DNA from: Giesbergeria sp.
GTDB taxonomy: Bacteria; Pseudomonadota; Gammaproteobacteria; Burkholderiales; Burkholderiaceae_C
Direction of reading: 5' to 3'
Assembly (NCBI GenBank): GCA_023150295.1
Contig: JAKLLE010000023.1
Span: forward strand, 1 to 47,046
DNA length: 47,046 nucleotides
Shown here one piece after another: positions 15,246-24,492 of the stretch. The position numbers and the translations under genes are program-made. Positions within the stretch are counted from its first letter, which is position 1. Every line of letters begins with the position of its first letter. The notes below the pieces were generated by a model. The model was given only the letters and a program-made list of their open reading frames with translations, searched no databases and was not told the origin of the DNA.

Positions 15246-15869
15246 TCAGGGGGCCTTGGGTGGCTCCAATGTTTGAAGAAAAGCGTCGGTCTGCGGGCGC
15301 ACCCGCGTGCCCTTGCGTGCCAGCACGGTGCCCAGGCTCACACAGCACAGCGCGTGCTCCTGCGGGCCCAGGCCCAGCAGGCTGCGCAGGGCGGTCGATG
15401 GCATCGCCTTGCCGCTGGTGAGCGCCGAGCCAAAGCCCAGCGCCGTAGCCATGAGCAGCACATTCTGCACGGCGCAGCCCGCGCTGAGGATGCGCTCGTG
15501 CAGGCCAATGTCGGCGTCGCCCTTGGCGCCATCGACCACCAGCACCAGCAGCTCGGGGGCGCGGAAGGCTTTTTCGCGCGCTTGCGCGCACTGCTCGGGA
15601 CTGGCCTGCGGGTCGCGCTCCTGCAGGGCGGCGGCAAAAGCCTCGGCCAGCAGGGGGCGCTGCGCGGGCAGCACACGCACCAGGCGCCAGGGCAGCAGTT
15701 GGCCGTGGTCCGGCGCATGTGCAGCCGCGCCCACGATGGTGTGCAGCTGCGCTTCGTCCGGCCCGGGCGCACCCAGGCGCTTGGGCAGCACCGTCTGGCG
15801 CGCCTGCATCAGCGTCGCGGCCATTGCGGGCAGTTCCGCAGGGATGAGGGATGTGGTGGTGGATTCCAT
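15246..15869 (-). CDS. Nitroreductase family protein (YdjA-like)
   Basis: 207 residues of the FMN-dependent nitroreductase fold: an N-terminal RQTVLPKRLGAPGPDEAQLH, then AAAHAPDHGQLLPWRLVRVL (FMN phosphate-binding loop), GCAVQNVLLMATALGFGSALTSGKAM, and LCCVSLGTVLARKG. It should use NAD(P)H to reduce nitro, quinone or related compounds. It is 15 bp downstream of nnrS on the same strand and so part of the nrdJ-nnrS series; its 3' end is followed by the 13-bp tandem repeat. The substrate is unknown. Confidence 0.9.
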   Translation of the reverse strand: MESTTTSLIPAELPAMAATLMQARQTVLPKRLGAPGPDEAQLHTIVGAAAHAPDHGQLLPWRLVRVLPAQRPLLAEAFAAALQERDPQASPEQCAQAREKAFRAPELLVLVVDGAKGDADIGLHERILSAGCAVQNVLLMATALGFGSALTSGKAMPSTALRSLLGLGPQEHALCCVSLGTVLARKGTRVRPQTDAFLQTLEPPKAP

Positions 15870-15884
15870 GCGCAGAAGCCGTTT

Positions 15885-17246
15885 TCAGCCCGGTCGGCCA
15901 TCGGGCCGCAATCGGCCATACCAGGAGCCCAGGCGCAGGCCCCACGCAGCCACCACGGCGGCCCACAGCAGCGCAGCGCCCAGCAGCAGCGCCGTGGACA
16001 GGCGCCCAGGCACGCTGGCCGCCATGCGCAGCAGTGTGGCCAGTTGCAGCAGCCAGAACAAGGACCAGGCCACCGCGTCGGCCACCTGGGCGCGGCCGCT
16101 GTGTCCGCAGGACACGCGTGTGACCATGGCCAGCATCAACGAACCCAGGCAACCCATGGTGAGCGCGTGCAGCGCGCCCAGGCCCAGTGGGGGCATGCCC
16201 TCGATCAACACCAGGCCGCGTGCCAGTCCGGCCAGCACCAGGGCCACGCCCAGCCACAGAAAGCCGATGTGCAGCATGGCCATCATGCGGTTGCGCAGGC
16301 TCTGGGTCAGGCTCCACAGGCGCGCAATCCACAACAGCGCGCCACCTGCGCCGAGTTGCCACAGCGCGTGCGCCCATTGCATGGCGCTGTGACTGCCAGG
16401 CACCCAGGCCTCAAGCCACAGGGCAAGCACCTCGCCCACGGCAGCGCCCCACATCAGCCACAGCAGCCAGAAGGCGAAGCGCCCTTCGATGAAGGGCATG
16501 GCGTGCGAGGTGAAGAACGGAATCATGCGGTGCGCCGCAGTGACGAACACCACCACCATGCAGCCCCACAGCGCCGACAGCACGCAGGTGCGCGCCACAT
16601 CCCAGGCCTGCAGCTCCGTCGCCGCCAGCAAGCCCCACAGGCACAGCAGGCCCCAGCCCAGGGCCAGGCCCACAGCACGCGGGTGCAATTGGTCGGCCTC
16701 GCGGCTGCGCAGCACCATGCGCCAGAAGTGGGCCAGCATCCAGGTCAGCCCGACGACCGCCAACAACACCCCGCCCAGGGCCAGGGTTGCGCTGGCCAGG
16801 GCACCGGCCAGCCACAGCAGCCAGCCCAGCGCCTGCAGCAGCAGCGCGGGGCGCAGCGCGGCCAGCGGTGGCGGCTCCACGCGCAACCATTTGGGCGCGG
16901 CGGTGAACAGGAAACCCGCAAAGAACAGGGGCATGAAGCCGTACACCATGGCGGCTGCGTGCGCCACCGAAGGGGGCAGCGCCGCAGGCAGGGCGGGCAG
17001 CAGACCGGCCTGCGCAGCCTGCACCAGCGCCCACCAGGCGCCAGAAGCCACCAGCAGCACCATGGCCAGGAAGAACCCCAGCCGGTACGGTGCCAGCATC
17101 AGGTAACGCGGGCGCCAGCGGCGGTCCAGCCGCGCCAGCGCCTCGGGGGTCGGTTTGCCGCCTACCGGCCCCAGGGGCTGGAGGGGGCGCTCCTTGTCAC
17201 CCACAGCTTCCCATGTGCCCGCACTGGGTGCAGAGGTCGCAGCCAT
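15885..17246 (-). CDS. nnrS: NnrS family membrane protein
   Basis: 453 residues with about twelve hydrophobic segments. Family marks include [14 protein letters not shown] at the start of the first helix, [37 protein letters not shown], and [26 protein letters not shown]. NnrS is a haem- and copper-containing inner-membrane protein linked to nitric oxide tolerance and denitrification. The ATG at 17246 overlaps the nrdJ 3' end by 50 bp; GTG at 17204 is an alternative with less overlap. It lies in the nitrate-respiration block, as expected for NO stress during nitrite and NO production. Confidence 0.92.
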   Translation of the reverse strand: MAATSAPSAGTWEAVGDKERPLQPLGPVGGKPTPEALARLDRRWRPRYLMLAPYRLGFFLAMVLLVASGAWWALVQAAQAGLLPALPAALPPSVAHAAAMVYGFMPLFFAGFLFTAAPKWLRVEPPPLAALRPALLLQALGWLLWLAGALASATLALGGVLLAVVGLTWMLAHFWRMVLRSREADQLHPRAVGLALGWGLLCLWGLLAATELQAWDVARTCVLSALWGCMVVVFVTAAHRMIPFFTSHAMPFIEGRFAFWLLWLMWGAAVGEVLALWLEAWVPGSHSAMQWAHALWQLGAGGALLWIARLWSLTQSLRNRMMAMLHIGFLWLGVALVLAGLARGLVLIEGMPPLGLGALHALTMGCLGSLMLAMVTRVSCGHSGRAQVADAVAWSLFWLLQLATLLRMAASVPGRLSTALLLGAALLWAAVVAAWGLRLGSWYGRLRPDGRPG

Positions 17247-19644
17247 CCTTGCGGATCATGGCGTGCGCGCCGCACTCGGGGCACTTCTTGCCGGCGAGCA
17301 CCGGCATCTGGTTGCCCTGGGCTGCCGTGGCTGCGCCGCCGTCGTGCTCAATGGCGCTGTGCTGCTGGCGCGCGCGGCGGGCCAGGATGTTCTGAATGGC
17401 GTAGGCAATGGCGGCGACTTCGGAGTCGTGCCACTTGGGCACGTGGGTGCCGTCGCTCTTCTGGTAGGTGCCCAGGCGCACCGGGCCACGGTCCCAGGCG
17501 ACCTTGCGCATGTCGGACAGGGCGCGCTCCAGGAAGCCGCCGCGTGCCGCCAGCGACAGCAGACGCATGCTGGACGTGACCCACTGCTGCGACTCGCCGC
17601 TTTGGCCCACGGGCATGAAAAACTCGATGGCGCGATCCACCGTGCCCGTGCCCTCGGCGTTGGGCACCGGCAGGAAGGAGACGATGAGGTACAGGCGCTT
17701 CTGGCCTTCCTGCGTCCAGTACTCGACCTTCTCGGCCACGGCCGACAGGGCGCCGCTGGGGCGGCTTTCGATCACGGTGCGCATCGGATCCACAGGGGCC
17801 GACTCAGGCACGGCCGCTTCGCTTTGTGCAGGCGCAGGCGCGGCGGCGTGGGTCTCCAGCACCGCACCCAGGATGTTGTTGGGCCGGTAGGTGGCCAGGC
17901 CCTTGAGGCGCGCGCGCCAGGCCTGCAGGTACAGACCCTTGAAGTCGTCGTAGGGATAGTCGGCCGGGATGTTCACGGTCTTGGAGATGGCCGTGTCCAC
18001 GTAGGGCTGCACCACCTCCATCATGGCGATGTGGTCCTGTGCGGACATTTCCAGCGCCGAGACAAAGTACTCGGGCAGCTTGTCCACGTCGCCGCCCAGC
18101 TCGCGGTACAGGCGCCAGGAATGGTCTTCCACGGCGTACTCGGCCATGCTGCCGTCGGCCTCGCGCTTGCGGCGCTTGTACATCCAGGAGAACGGCGGCT
18201 CGATTCCGTTGGAGGCGTTGTCGGCAAAGGCCAGGCTGACCGTGCCCGTGGGCGCGATGGACAGCAGGTGGCTGTTGCGAATGCCATGCGTGCGGATCTT
18301 CTTCTTGATGTCGGCAGGCAGGCGGCTGGCGAAAGTGCCTTCCTTGAGGTAGCCGTCGGCGTCGAACTGGGGGAAGGCACCCTTCTCGCGCGCCAGCTCG
18401 ACCGATGCGGAGTACGCCGCATCGCGCATGCCCTCGGCAATGCGCTTGGCCATGGCGCGGCCCTCGTCGCTGTCGTAGCGCAGGCACATCATGGCCAGGG
18501 TGTTGCCCATGCCGGTAAAGCCCACACCGATACGGCGCTTGGCCTTGGCCTCGGCGTCCTGCTGGGCCAGGGGCCAGAAGGTGACGTCGAGCACGTTGTC
18601 CAGCGCACGCACCTGGATGGCCACCGACTTGGCGAAGGCCTCGAAGTCGAACACCGGCACGCCATCAAAACCAAAGGGGTTGCGCACGAAGCGCGTGAGG
18701 ATGATGGGCCCCAGATCGCAGCAGCCATAGGACGGCAGCGGCTGCTCGCCACACGGGTTGGTGGCCGAAATGGTTTCGCAGTAGTTGAGGTTGTTGTCGC
18801 GGTTGATGTGGTCCAGGAACAGGATGCCCGGCTCGGCAAAGTCGTAGGTGGACTTCATGATGGTGTCCCACAGCGCGCGCGCGGGCAGGCACTGGTAGAC
18901 CCACAGGCCGTCGTCACGCTGGTAGGCGCCCTGCTCCATCACGGTGGTGCCCGGCTTGGCGCGGTGCACCAGCTCCCAGGGCTGGTCGTCCAGCACAGCC
19001 TGGATGAAGGCGTCGCTCACGCCCACGGACACGTTGAAATTGTTCCAGCGGCCCGGCGTGCGCTTGGCGGTGATGAAGTCCAGCACATCGGGGTGGTCGA
19101 TGCGCAGCACGCCCATCTGCGCGCCACGGCGGGCGCCCGCGCTCTCCACCGTGGAGCACGATTGGTCAAAGACGTTGATATAGCTGCATGGCCCCGAGGC
19201 CATGGAGTGCGTACCCTTGACCTCGGCGCCGCGCGGGCGGATGCGCGAGAAGTCATAGCCCACACCGCCACCACGGCGCATGGTTTCGGCGGCCTCGCGC
19301 AGGGCTTCGTAGATGCCGGGGAACCCCTCGTCGTCCACGCCCTGGATGCAGTCGCCCACGGGCTGGACGAAGCAGTTGATCAGCGTGGCCTGAATATCGG
19401 TGCCTGCGGCACTCATGATGCGGCCCGCGCCGATGGCGCCAGCGTGCAGGTTGGCCAGGAACAGGGCTTCGTATTTTTCCTGGTCGGCCGGTTTTTCCAC
19501 CGATGCCAGGGCGCGCGCCACGCGCCTGAACAGATCCTCGGCACTGGTTTCACCCGCCTTGAGGTATTTTTCCTTCAGCACATCGAGGCTGATGGGCTGC
19601 GTGGCCGTCACATCCTGTGCGCGGCCCAGGTTTTCTCGCTTCAT
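17197..19644 (-). CDS. nrdJ: Adenosylcobalamin-dependent ribonucleotide reductase (class II)
   Basis: 815 residues. The radical-site motif NPCGE is at residues 296-300; a partner redox cysteine is in INCFV (Cys91) and a second in YGCCDLG (about 309-310). The C-terminus is a zinc-ribbon-like region with [22 protein letters not shown], the mobile dithiol tail. Class II enzymes make dNDP/dNTP without oxygen using vitamin B12, which suits growth under nitrate respiration. An Ala/Pro-rich spacer ([20 protein letters not shown], about 595-615) separates the core from the C-terminal domain. The 228-bp upstream gap contains two strong hairpins. nnrS follows with overlap. Confidence 0.95.
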   Translation of the reverse strand: MKRENLGRAQDVTATQPISLDVLKEKYLKAGETSAEDLFRRVARALASVEKPADQEKYEALFLANLHAGAIGAGRIMSAAGTDIQATLINCFVQPVGDCIQGVDDEGFPGIYEALREAAETMRRGGGVGYDFSRIRPRGAEVKGTHSMASGPCSYINVFDQSCSTVESAGARRGAQMGVLRIDHPDVLDFITAKRTPGRWNNFNVSVGVSDAFIQAVLDDQPWELVHRAKPGTTVMEQGAYQRDDGLWVYQCLPARALWDTIMKSTYDFAEPGILFLDHINRDNNLNYCETISATNPCGEQPLPSYGCCDLGPIILTRFVRNPFGFDGVPVFDFEAFAKSVAIQVRALDNVLDVTFWPLAQQDAEAKAKRRIGVGFTGMGNTLAMMCLRYDSDEGRAMAKRIAEGMRDAAYSASVELAREKGAFPQFDADGYLKEGTFASRLPADIKKKIRTHGIRNSHLLSIAPTGTVSLAFADNASNGIEPPFSWMYKRRKREADGSMAEYAVEDHSWRLYRELGGDVDKLPEYFVSALEMSAQDHIAMMEVVQPYVDTAISKTVNIPADYPYDDFKGLYLQAWRARLKGLATYRPNNILGAVLETHAAAPAPAQSEAAVPESAPVDPMRTVIESRPSGALSAVAEKVEYWTQEGQKRLYLIVSFLPVPNAEGTGTVDRAIEFFMPVGQSGESQQWVTSSMRLLSLAARGGFLERALSDMRKVAWDRGPVRLGTYQKSDGTHVPKWHDSEVAAIAYAIQNILARRARQQHSAIEHDGGAATAAQGNQMPVLAGKKCPECGAHAMIRKDGCDLCTQCGHMGSCG

Positions 19645-19680
19645 GGTGTGGGTTTCCGTAGGTGGTGCTTGGCGGAGGAT

Positions 19681-19702
19681 CCCGGTGGCCGTCTGGCCCG
19701 GG
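19681..19702 (-). promoter_or_regulatory. Second leader hairpin upstream of nrdJ
   Basis: CCCG and GGCC (19681-19684, 19687-19690) pair with GGCC and CGGG (19695-19702) around a GTCT loop, leaving a 2-nt bulge. Together with the hairpin at 19711-19732 it makes the nrdJ leader highly structured. No B12-box or other cobalamin riboswitch sequence is recognisable. Confidence 0.4.
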
Positions 19703-19710
19703 AAAACGAC

Positions 19711-19732
19711 GCCGCCCAGGAATCTGGGCGGC
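19711..19732 (-). terminator. Strong hairpin with short T run in the nrdJ leader (terminator or attenuator)
   Basis: On the minus strand GCCGCCCAG-ATTC-CTGGGCGGC (perfect 9-bp stem, 4-nt loop) is followed by GTCGTTTTCCC. It is 140 bp past the carbonic anhydrase stop and 67 bp before the nrdJ start. The only AT-rich promoter-like DNA (around 19828-19845) lies upstream of it, so if nrdJ starts there this is an attenuator in its leader; otherwise it ends the nar-carbonic anhydrase transcript. Confidence 0.5.
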
Positions 19733-19872
19733 TCAAGGGTGGCAGTTTAGCGACTTGGAACCATCAGGTTTTGCGGGTTTTCCTGCGCTCCCCCGGCAAG
19801 CCGCGCCAAGGCTTGCTTCAGGCGATTGTAATATTTTGTTACCGCCTCGATGACCCAACGCAAGGCCGGGTT

Positions 19873-20553
19873 TTACGCATCGACCAGCACCTGCCCGTCG
19901 TGTTCGACGTAGGGGTGGTAGGGCCCCGTGCCGCTGGAGGTGGCACGCGACGCGGGCACAAAGTCACCAGTACGTACATCGAACACATGGACTTCACCGT
20001 CCTCGATCACATAGTGCCAGCCGTGCAGGGTGATGCTGCCCTCCTCGACACGCCGACGCACCATGGGGTAGTCCATGAGACGCTCCAATTGCAGCACCAC
20101 GGCGCGCTGCTCGGTGCGGCGCAGGGCTTCGGGCCCAGGCACCACCGGCAGCGCCGCCTCGCGACCCAGATCCAGCCAACGCCGCAGGTTTTGCGCCTCG
20201 GCCGGCACTTCGCCGTACAACGTCTTGATGGCGCCGCAGTGGCTGTGGCCGCAGACGACGATGCGGCTCACCTGCAGGCTGAGCACCGCAAACTCGATGG
20301 CCGCAGCGGTTCCGTGCAGACCATGGGAGCCGTCGTAAGGCGGCACAAAGGCGCCCACGTTGCGCACGATGAACAGCTCGCCAGGCCCCGCCCCCGTCAG
20401 CAGGTAGGGGACAAGGCGCGAGTCCGAACAGCCAATGAACAAGGTGGTCGGGTGCTGCCCGTCCTCCACCAGGGTCTTGAACTGTTCCCGGTACTGCGGG
20501 AACGCATCCTCGTTGAAGCGGCGCAGGCGCGCCAGCAGCTCGTCGTCGGGCAT
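19873..20553 (-). CDS. Beta-class carbonic anhydrase
   Basis: 226 residues. Zinc ligands are Cys42 in FIGCSDSRLVP (with the Asp-Arg dyad Asp44/Arg46), and His103 and Cys106 in VVCGHSHCGAI. It interconverts CO2 and bicarbonate in the cytoplasm. It is 22 bp downstream of the parvulin gene and so likely the last gene of the nar transcript. A role in pH or bicarbonate supply during nitrate respiration is inference. The C-terminus (YHPYVEHDGQVLVDA) is an extension beyond the catalytic core. Confidence 0.93.
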   Translation of the reverse strand: MPDDELLARLRRFNEDAFPQYREQFKTLVEDGQHPTTLFIGCSDSRLVPYLLTGAGPGELFIVRNVGAFVPPYDGSHGLHGTAAAIEFAVLSLQVSRIVVCGHSHCGAIKTLYGEVPAEAQNLRRWLDLGREAALPVVPGPEALRRTEQRAVVLQLERLMDYPMVRRRVEEGSITLHGWHYVIEDGEVHVFDVRTGDFVPASRATSSGTGPYHPYVEHDGQVLVDA

Positions 20554-20575
20554 GGCCGAAACCTTGGCCGGTGCG

Positions 20576-21481
20576 CTATTGCACCAGCGGTGTCTCGGCG
20601 CCTTCGATGTCCACGCCCTCCAGCACGGCAGCGCCTGCCAGCAGTTGCAGGTACTGGCGCAGGGCGTTGGTCCAGGTCTGCTGGCGCAGCGTCAGCGCCA
20701 CCGCTCCCCGCACCTGCTCAAAGCTGGGCTGCTGGCCCGTCTCGCGCTCCAGCACCTCCACCACATGCAGTCCAAAGCGGCTGTGCACCAGGCGCGAGAG
20801 CACGCCGATCTCGGCCCCGCCGAAGACTTCACGCGCAAACTCCGGGGCGCAGTCCGCCCGCGTGAGCCAACCGAGTTCGCCGCCCTCGCTGCCGCTGGGG
20901 CAGTTGGACCATTTGGCCGCTGCCGCACGGAAGGTCTCGCCGCCGTCGTTGGCGCAGCGCAGTTCCAGCAGCAGGGCTTCGGCGCGCAGGCGCAGCTGCT
21001 TGACATCCACGCCCGGCGTGACGGCAAACAGCACATGGCGCATGCGCGCACGTTCACCCTGCATGTACTGCGAGGGATGGGCCTCATGGTAGCGGCGGCA
21101 GGCCTCGTCCGAGGGTTCGGGCACTTGCAGCTCGCGCTCCAGCAGTTGTTCGATGGCGGCTGCAGCGGCGGCACTCGTGGAGCCATCGGTACAGGGCGCA
21201 TCATCTGCCGACAGCAAACCTGCCTGCTGCGCCTCCTGGCGCAGCAGCTCGGTGCAAGCCCGCTGACGCAGGCTCTGCTCATCCAGCACATCACCTGCGG
21301 CATGCAACGCCACACCATTGACCCGGGCCACCGGGCCTTGCGGCTGCGGCGCTGCCAGGGCAGCAGGCGCCGCTACGCTGGCAGCCAGGGTTTCAAACTG
21401 TGCCTGCTGCTCGGGTGTCAGCAACTTGGCGGGCTCCGGGGTGCCCGCGCAACCGCAGCCACCGCTTCCACATCCACTCAT
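20576..21481 (-). CDS. Parvulin-type peptidyl-prolyl isomerase in the nar operon
   Basis: 301 residues. A Cys/Gly-rich start (MSGCGSGGCGCAG, Cys 4, 9, 11) precedes an alpha-helical segment and a PpiC/rotamase domain (about 140-250: RMRHVLFAVTPG, then FRAAAAKWSNCPSGSEGGEL, then LVHSRFGLHVVEVLE). No signal peptide is seen, so it is cytoplasmic. It begins 27 bp after narI, as an apparent fifth accessory gene of the reductase operon; it may help fold or mature NarG/NarH or insert their cofactors (inference). The N-terminal cysteines suggest metal or Fe-S contact. NifM-like proteins are architectural relatives. Confidence 0.88.
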   Translation of the reverse strand: MSGCGSGGCGCAGTPEPAKLLTPEQQAQFETLAASVAAPAALAAPQPQGPVARVNGVALHAAGDVLDEQSLRQRACTELLRQEAQQAGLLSADDAPCTDGSTSAAAAAAIEQLLERELQVPEPSDEACRRYHEAHPSQYMQGERARMRHVLFAVTPGVDVKQLRLRAEALLLELRCANDGGETFRAAAAKWSNCPSGSEGGELGWLTRADCAPEFAREVFGGAEIGVLSRLVHSRFGLHVVEVLERETGQQPSFEQVRGAVALTLRQQTWTNALRQYLQLLAGAAVLEGVDIEGAETPLVQ

Positions 21482-21508
21482 GGGGTTCTCCTTGTTGGCG
21501 TGCAGGTT

Positions 21509-22243
21509 TCAGTGCTGGGGACGACCGCCGGGCTGGTTGTGGCCAGCGGGCAAGTTCAGGCGGCGGGCGCGCACCAGCTGGTAGGGACGCAGCACATAGG
21601 CCAGCGTGCCAAAACCGCTCCACACGTGCACCAGTCGGGTGAACGGGAAGATCAGGAACACGCTCATGCCCAGGAACATGTGCATCTTGAAGATCCAGCC
21701 GGCCTCGGCCAGCAGCTCCACGGCGCCGGAGCGGAAGGTCACGATGCGCTGGCCCCATTCGGCCAGTTTCATCATCATGGAGCCGTCCAGGTGCTGGGCC
21801 GACAGGGGGATGGTGGCCAGGCCCAGCGCAAGCTGGATCCACAGCAGCCACAGCAGCACGATGTCGCTGGTCTTGGACGTGGCGCGGATGCGGGGATCCG
21901 TCAGGCGGCGGTGCAGCAGCAGCGACAGGCCGATGATGCCCATCACGCCAGCGACGCCGCCCACGACCATGGCCATGATCTGCTTGGCGCCCGCACTCAT
22001 GAAGTGTTCATAGAGTGCGTGGGGAGTGAGCATGCCCACAAAGTGGCCAAAGAAGAGCACCAGCACACCGGTGTGGAACAGGTTGCTGCCCCAGCGCAGG
22101 CTGCCCGTGCGCAGGAGTTGGGACGAATCGCTCTTCCAGGTGTACTGGTCGCGATCGAAGCGCACCAGGCTGCCGATGAAGAAAACGGCCAGGCAAATAT
22201 AGGGATAGATGCCGAACAGCAGGGTATCAAGCCAGGCGGTCAT
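21509..22243 (-). CDS. narI: Respiratory nitrate reductase gamma subunit (cytochrome b)
   Basis: 244 residues with five membrane segments. Haem b ligands fall at His57 and His67 (NLFHTGVLVLFFGHFVG) and His188 and His206 (FKMHMFLGMSVFLIFPFTRLVHVW), one residue from the Escherichia coli positions. It anchors NarGH to the inner face of the membrane, oxidises quinol on the periplasmic side and passes electrons to NarH. It overlaps narJ by 4 bp (ATGA), so the two are translationally coupled. Confidence 0.96.
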   Translation of the reverse strand: MTAWLDTLLFGIYPYICLAVFFIGSLVRFDRDQYTWKSDSSQLLRTGSLRWGSNLFHTGVLVLFFGHFVGMLTPHALYEHFMSAGAKQIMAMVVGGVAGVMGIIGLSLLLHRRLTDPRIRATSKTSDIVLLWLLWIQLALGLATIPLSAQHLDGSMMMKLAEWGQRIVTFRSGAVELLAEAGWIFKMHMFLGMSVFLIFPFTRLVHVWSGFGTLAYVLRPYQLVRARRLNLPAGHNQPGGRPQH

Positions 22244-22932
22244 ACGGAGGCTCCTTGGGATGCACGGGGATTACGGACAAAATGCAACGGCTGCGGTTGC
22301 CCAGGCTTGGCCTGGCCGCGGTTGCTGCAACCATCGAAAGCGGCGGGTTCGTCCCAAGACTCATCGATCTCGGGCTCGGGAGCCACGGGCACGGACTGCG
22401 CCTGCTGGCCGGAGACTTCCAGAATGGCGGCCACCACACTGGCATACGGCGTGCCCCGCGCCAGCAGGGCGCTGAACAGCGCATTGAGGATGTGCGCCAT
22501 CTCACCCAGAAAGCTGCGCGCCACTTCGGGGGGCTGCGTGGAGGCAAACTCCAGCACCACCGGCAGATGGTCGGGCAGCTCGCTGGCACTGAAGTGCAGG
22601 CCTGCGCGCTCGTAGGTCTTCATGAGGTCGATGAGGGCGGGCCCCCGGTCGCGCGAATCGCCGTGCACATGCTCGAACAGGTGCAACGAGGTCGAGCGCC
22701 CACGGTCAAATGTCTCGACATAGCGCGCTTCGACCTCGATCGGATCGCTCAGCGCCAGTTGGCGGCACAGGGCCTGCAGCTCGGCCAGGCGCTCGGGGCG
22801 CAGCACCTGCTCGCTCTCCAGGGCCTCGGCCAACTGGGGCAGCACCGCGCGCAGTGTCGCGTCGGGGTAGCCCAGCAGGGCCGCCAACGCTCGCAGCGTC
22901 AGGCGCAGGGTCGGTGTTTTCTTGGAAAACAT
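22240..22932 (-). CDS. narJ: Nitrate reductase molybdenum cofactor assembly chaperone
   Basis: 230 residues, all-helical TorD/NarJ family: TLRALAALLGYPDATLRAVL, YVETFDRGRSTSLHLFEHVHGDSRDRG (the conserved chaperone signature), and HLPVVLEFASTQP. NarJ binds apo-NarG and holds it ready for bis-MGD and Fe-S insertion; it is not part of the final complex. It sits between narH (9-bp gap) and narI (4-bp overlap). The acidic C-terminus (VAPEPEIDESWDEPAAFDG) is typical. Confidence 0.95.
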   Translation of the reverse strand: MFSKKTPTLRLTLRALAALLGYPDATLRAVLPQLAEALESEQVLRPERLAELQALCRQLALSDPIEVEARYVETFDRGRSTSLHLFEHVHGDSRDRGPALIDLMKTYERAGLHFSASELPDHLPVVLEFASTQPPEVARSFLGEMAHILNALFSALLARGTPYASVVAAILEVSGQQAQSVPVAPEPEIDESWDEPAAFDGCSNRGQAKPGQPQPLHFVRNPRASQGASV

Positions 22933-22941
22933 GGCGCGTCC

Positions 22942-24465
22942 TTACAGCGTGGCCTTGATCGGAATCGTGCGCGGCTTCTTGCCACCGAACAGGCTCACGT
23001 CCGAAGCGCCGTCCGAGCACCCGTTGCCAAAGCTGAAGCCGCAGCCACCGCGCAGATCGAAGGCGTTCTCGGCGTACTCGCGGTGGGTGGACGGGATCAC
23101 GAAGCGATCCTCATAGTTGGCAATGGCCATAGTCTGGTACATGTCCTCGGCCTCGTGCTGGGTGATGCCCGCCTGCTTGAGCACATGCAGGTTCTGGCGC
23201 TGCTCCACATGCTTGGCTCGCTGATAGGCACGCATGGCCAGCATGCGCTCCAGCGCACGCACCACGGGCGCGGTGTCCCCTGCGGTGAGCAGGTTGGCCA
23301 GGTACTGCACGGGAATGCGCAGTTGCGACACATCGGGAATTTCGCCATTCACACCCATGTGGCCAGCGTTCGCTGCCGAGGTGATGGGAGACAGCGGCGG
23401 CACGTACCACACCATGGGCAGCGTGCGGTACTCGGGGTGCAGCGGCAGCGCAACCTTCCACTCCACGGCCATCTTGTAGACCGGGCTGTTGCGTGCGGCT
23501 TCCATCCAGTTGTCGGGGATGCCGTCGATGCGGGCCTGGCGGATCACTTCCGGGTCGTTGGGATCCAGGAAGATGTCGAGCTGTGCCTGGTACAGGTCGC
23601 GGTCGCGCTCCACGCTGGCCGCTTCCTGGATGCGGTCTGCGTCGTACAGCAACACGCCCAGGTAGCGGATACGGCCCACGCAGGTTTCAGAGCACACGGT
23701 GGGCTGGCCTGCCTCGATGCGCGGGTAGCAGAAGATGCACTTCTCGGCCTTGCCGGTCTGCCAGTTGTAGTAGATCTTCTTGTACGGGCAACCCGAGATG
23801 CACATGCGCCAGCCACGGCACTTGTCCTGGTCGATCAGCACGATGCCGTCTTCCTCGCGCTTGTAGATCGAGCCCGAGGGGCACGATGCAACGCACGCCG
23901 GGTTCAGGCAGTGCTCGCACAGGCGCGGCAGGTACATCATGAAGGTGTTTTCGAACTGGCCGTAGATGTCCTTCTGGACATCGTCGAAGTTCTTGTCCTT
24001 GCTGCGCTTGCTGAATTCACCCCCCAGGATTTCTTCCCAGTTGGGGCCCCACTCGATCTTCTCCATGCGCTTGCCGGTGATCAGGCTGCGCGGGCGCGCC
24101 GTAGGCGGCGCCTTCATCTCAGGCGCCGACTGCAGGTGGTCATAGTCGAACGTGAAGGGCTCGTAGTAGTCGTCAATCTGCGGCAGGTTGGGGTTGGCGA
24201 AGATGCGCATGAGCATCTTCCACTTGCCGCCCTGGCGCGGGACGATGGAGCCGTCGGGGTTGCGGTTCCAGCCGCCGTTCCACTTGTCCTGGTTTTCCCA
24301 TTCCTTGGGGTAGCCAATGCCGGGCTTGGTCTCGACGTTGTTGAACCAGGCGTATTCCACACCGGGGCGGCTGGTCCAGACGTTCTTGCAGGTGACCGAA
24401 CAGGTGTGGCAGCCAATGCACTTGTCCAGGTTCAGCACCATGCCGATCTGTGCGCGAATTTTCAT
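22942..24465 (-). CDS. narH: Respiratory nitrate reductase beta subunit (Fe-S protein)
   Basis: 507 residues. The first cluster motif has Cys16, 19, 22 and 26 (DKCIGCHTCSVTCKNVW), numbering equal to the Escherichia coli protein. Later motifs are CEHCLNPACVASCPSG and CRGWRMCISGCPYKK, where Trp replaces a Cys to hold the 3Fe-4S cluster, and CIFCYPRIEAGQPTVCSETC. It transfers electrons from NarI haem to NarG in the cytoplasm-facing complex. It lies 27 bp after narG and 9 bp before narJ. Confidence 0.97.
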   Translation of the reverse strand: MKIRAQIGMVLNLDKCIGCHTCSVTCKNVWTSRPGVEYAWFNNVETKPGIGYPKEWENQDKWNGGWNRNPDGSIVPRQGGKWKMLMRIFANPNLPQIDDYYEPFTFDYDHLQSAPEMKAPPTARPRSLITGKRMEKIEWGPNWEEILGGEFSKRSKDKNFDDVQKDIYGQFENTFMMYLPRLCEHCLNPACVASCPSGSIYKREEDGIVLIDQDKCRGWRMCISGCPYKKIYYNWQTGKAEKCIFCYPRIEAGQPTVCSETCVGRIRYLGVLLYDADRIQEAASVERDRDLYQAQLDIFLDPNDPEVIRQARIDGIPDNWMEAARNSPVYKMAVEWKVALPLHPEYRTLPMVWYVPPLSPITSAANAGHMGVNGEIPDVSQLRIPVQYLANLLTAGDTAPVVRALERMLAMRAYQRAKHVEQRQNLHVLKQAGITQHEAEDMYQTMAIANYEDRFVIPSTHREYAENAFDLRGGCGFSFGNGCSDGASDVSLFGGKKPRTIPIKATL

Positions 24466-24492
24466 CGTGTTCTCCTTGTAGCTGGGTGCGGA

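Noticed and set aside
19828-19845. NrdR or other palindromic operator in GTAATATTTTGTTAC
   Set aside because: The arms match imperfectly and do not fit the NrdR consensus; it may simply be promoter AT-rich DNA.
19645-19872. Cobalamin riboswitch upstream of nrdJ
   Set aside because: No B12-box-like sequence or expected order of conserved segments was seen; only two hairpins are supported.
17155-20865. Open + strand frame of 1236 codons opposite nrdJ and carbonic anhydrase
   Set aside because: Same antisense artefact of GC-rich codon bias; nrdJ and the carbonic anhydrase on the other strand carry all catalytic residues.
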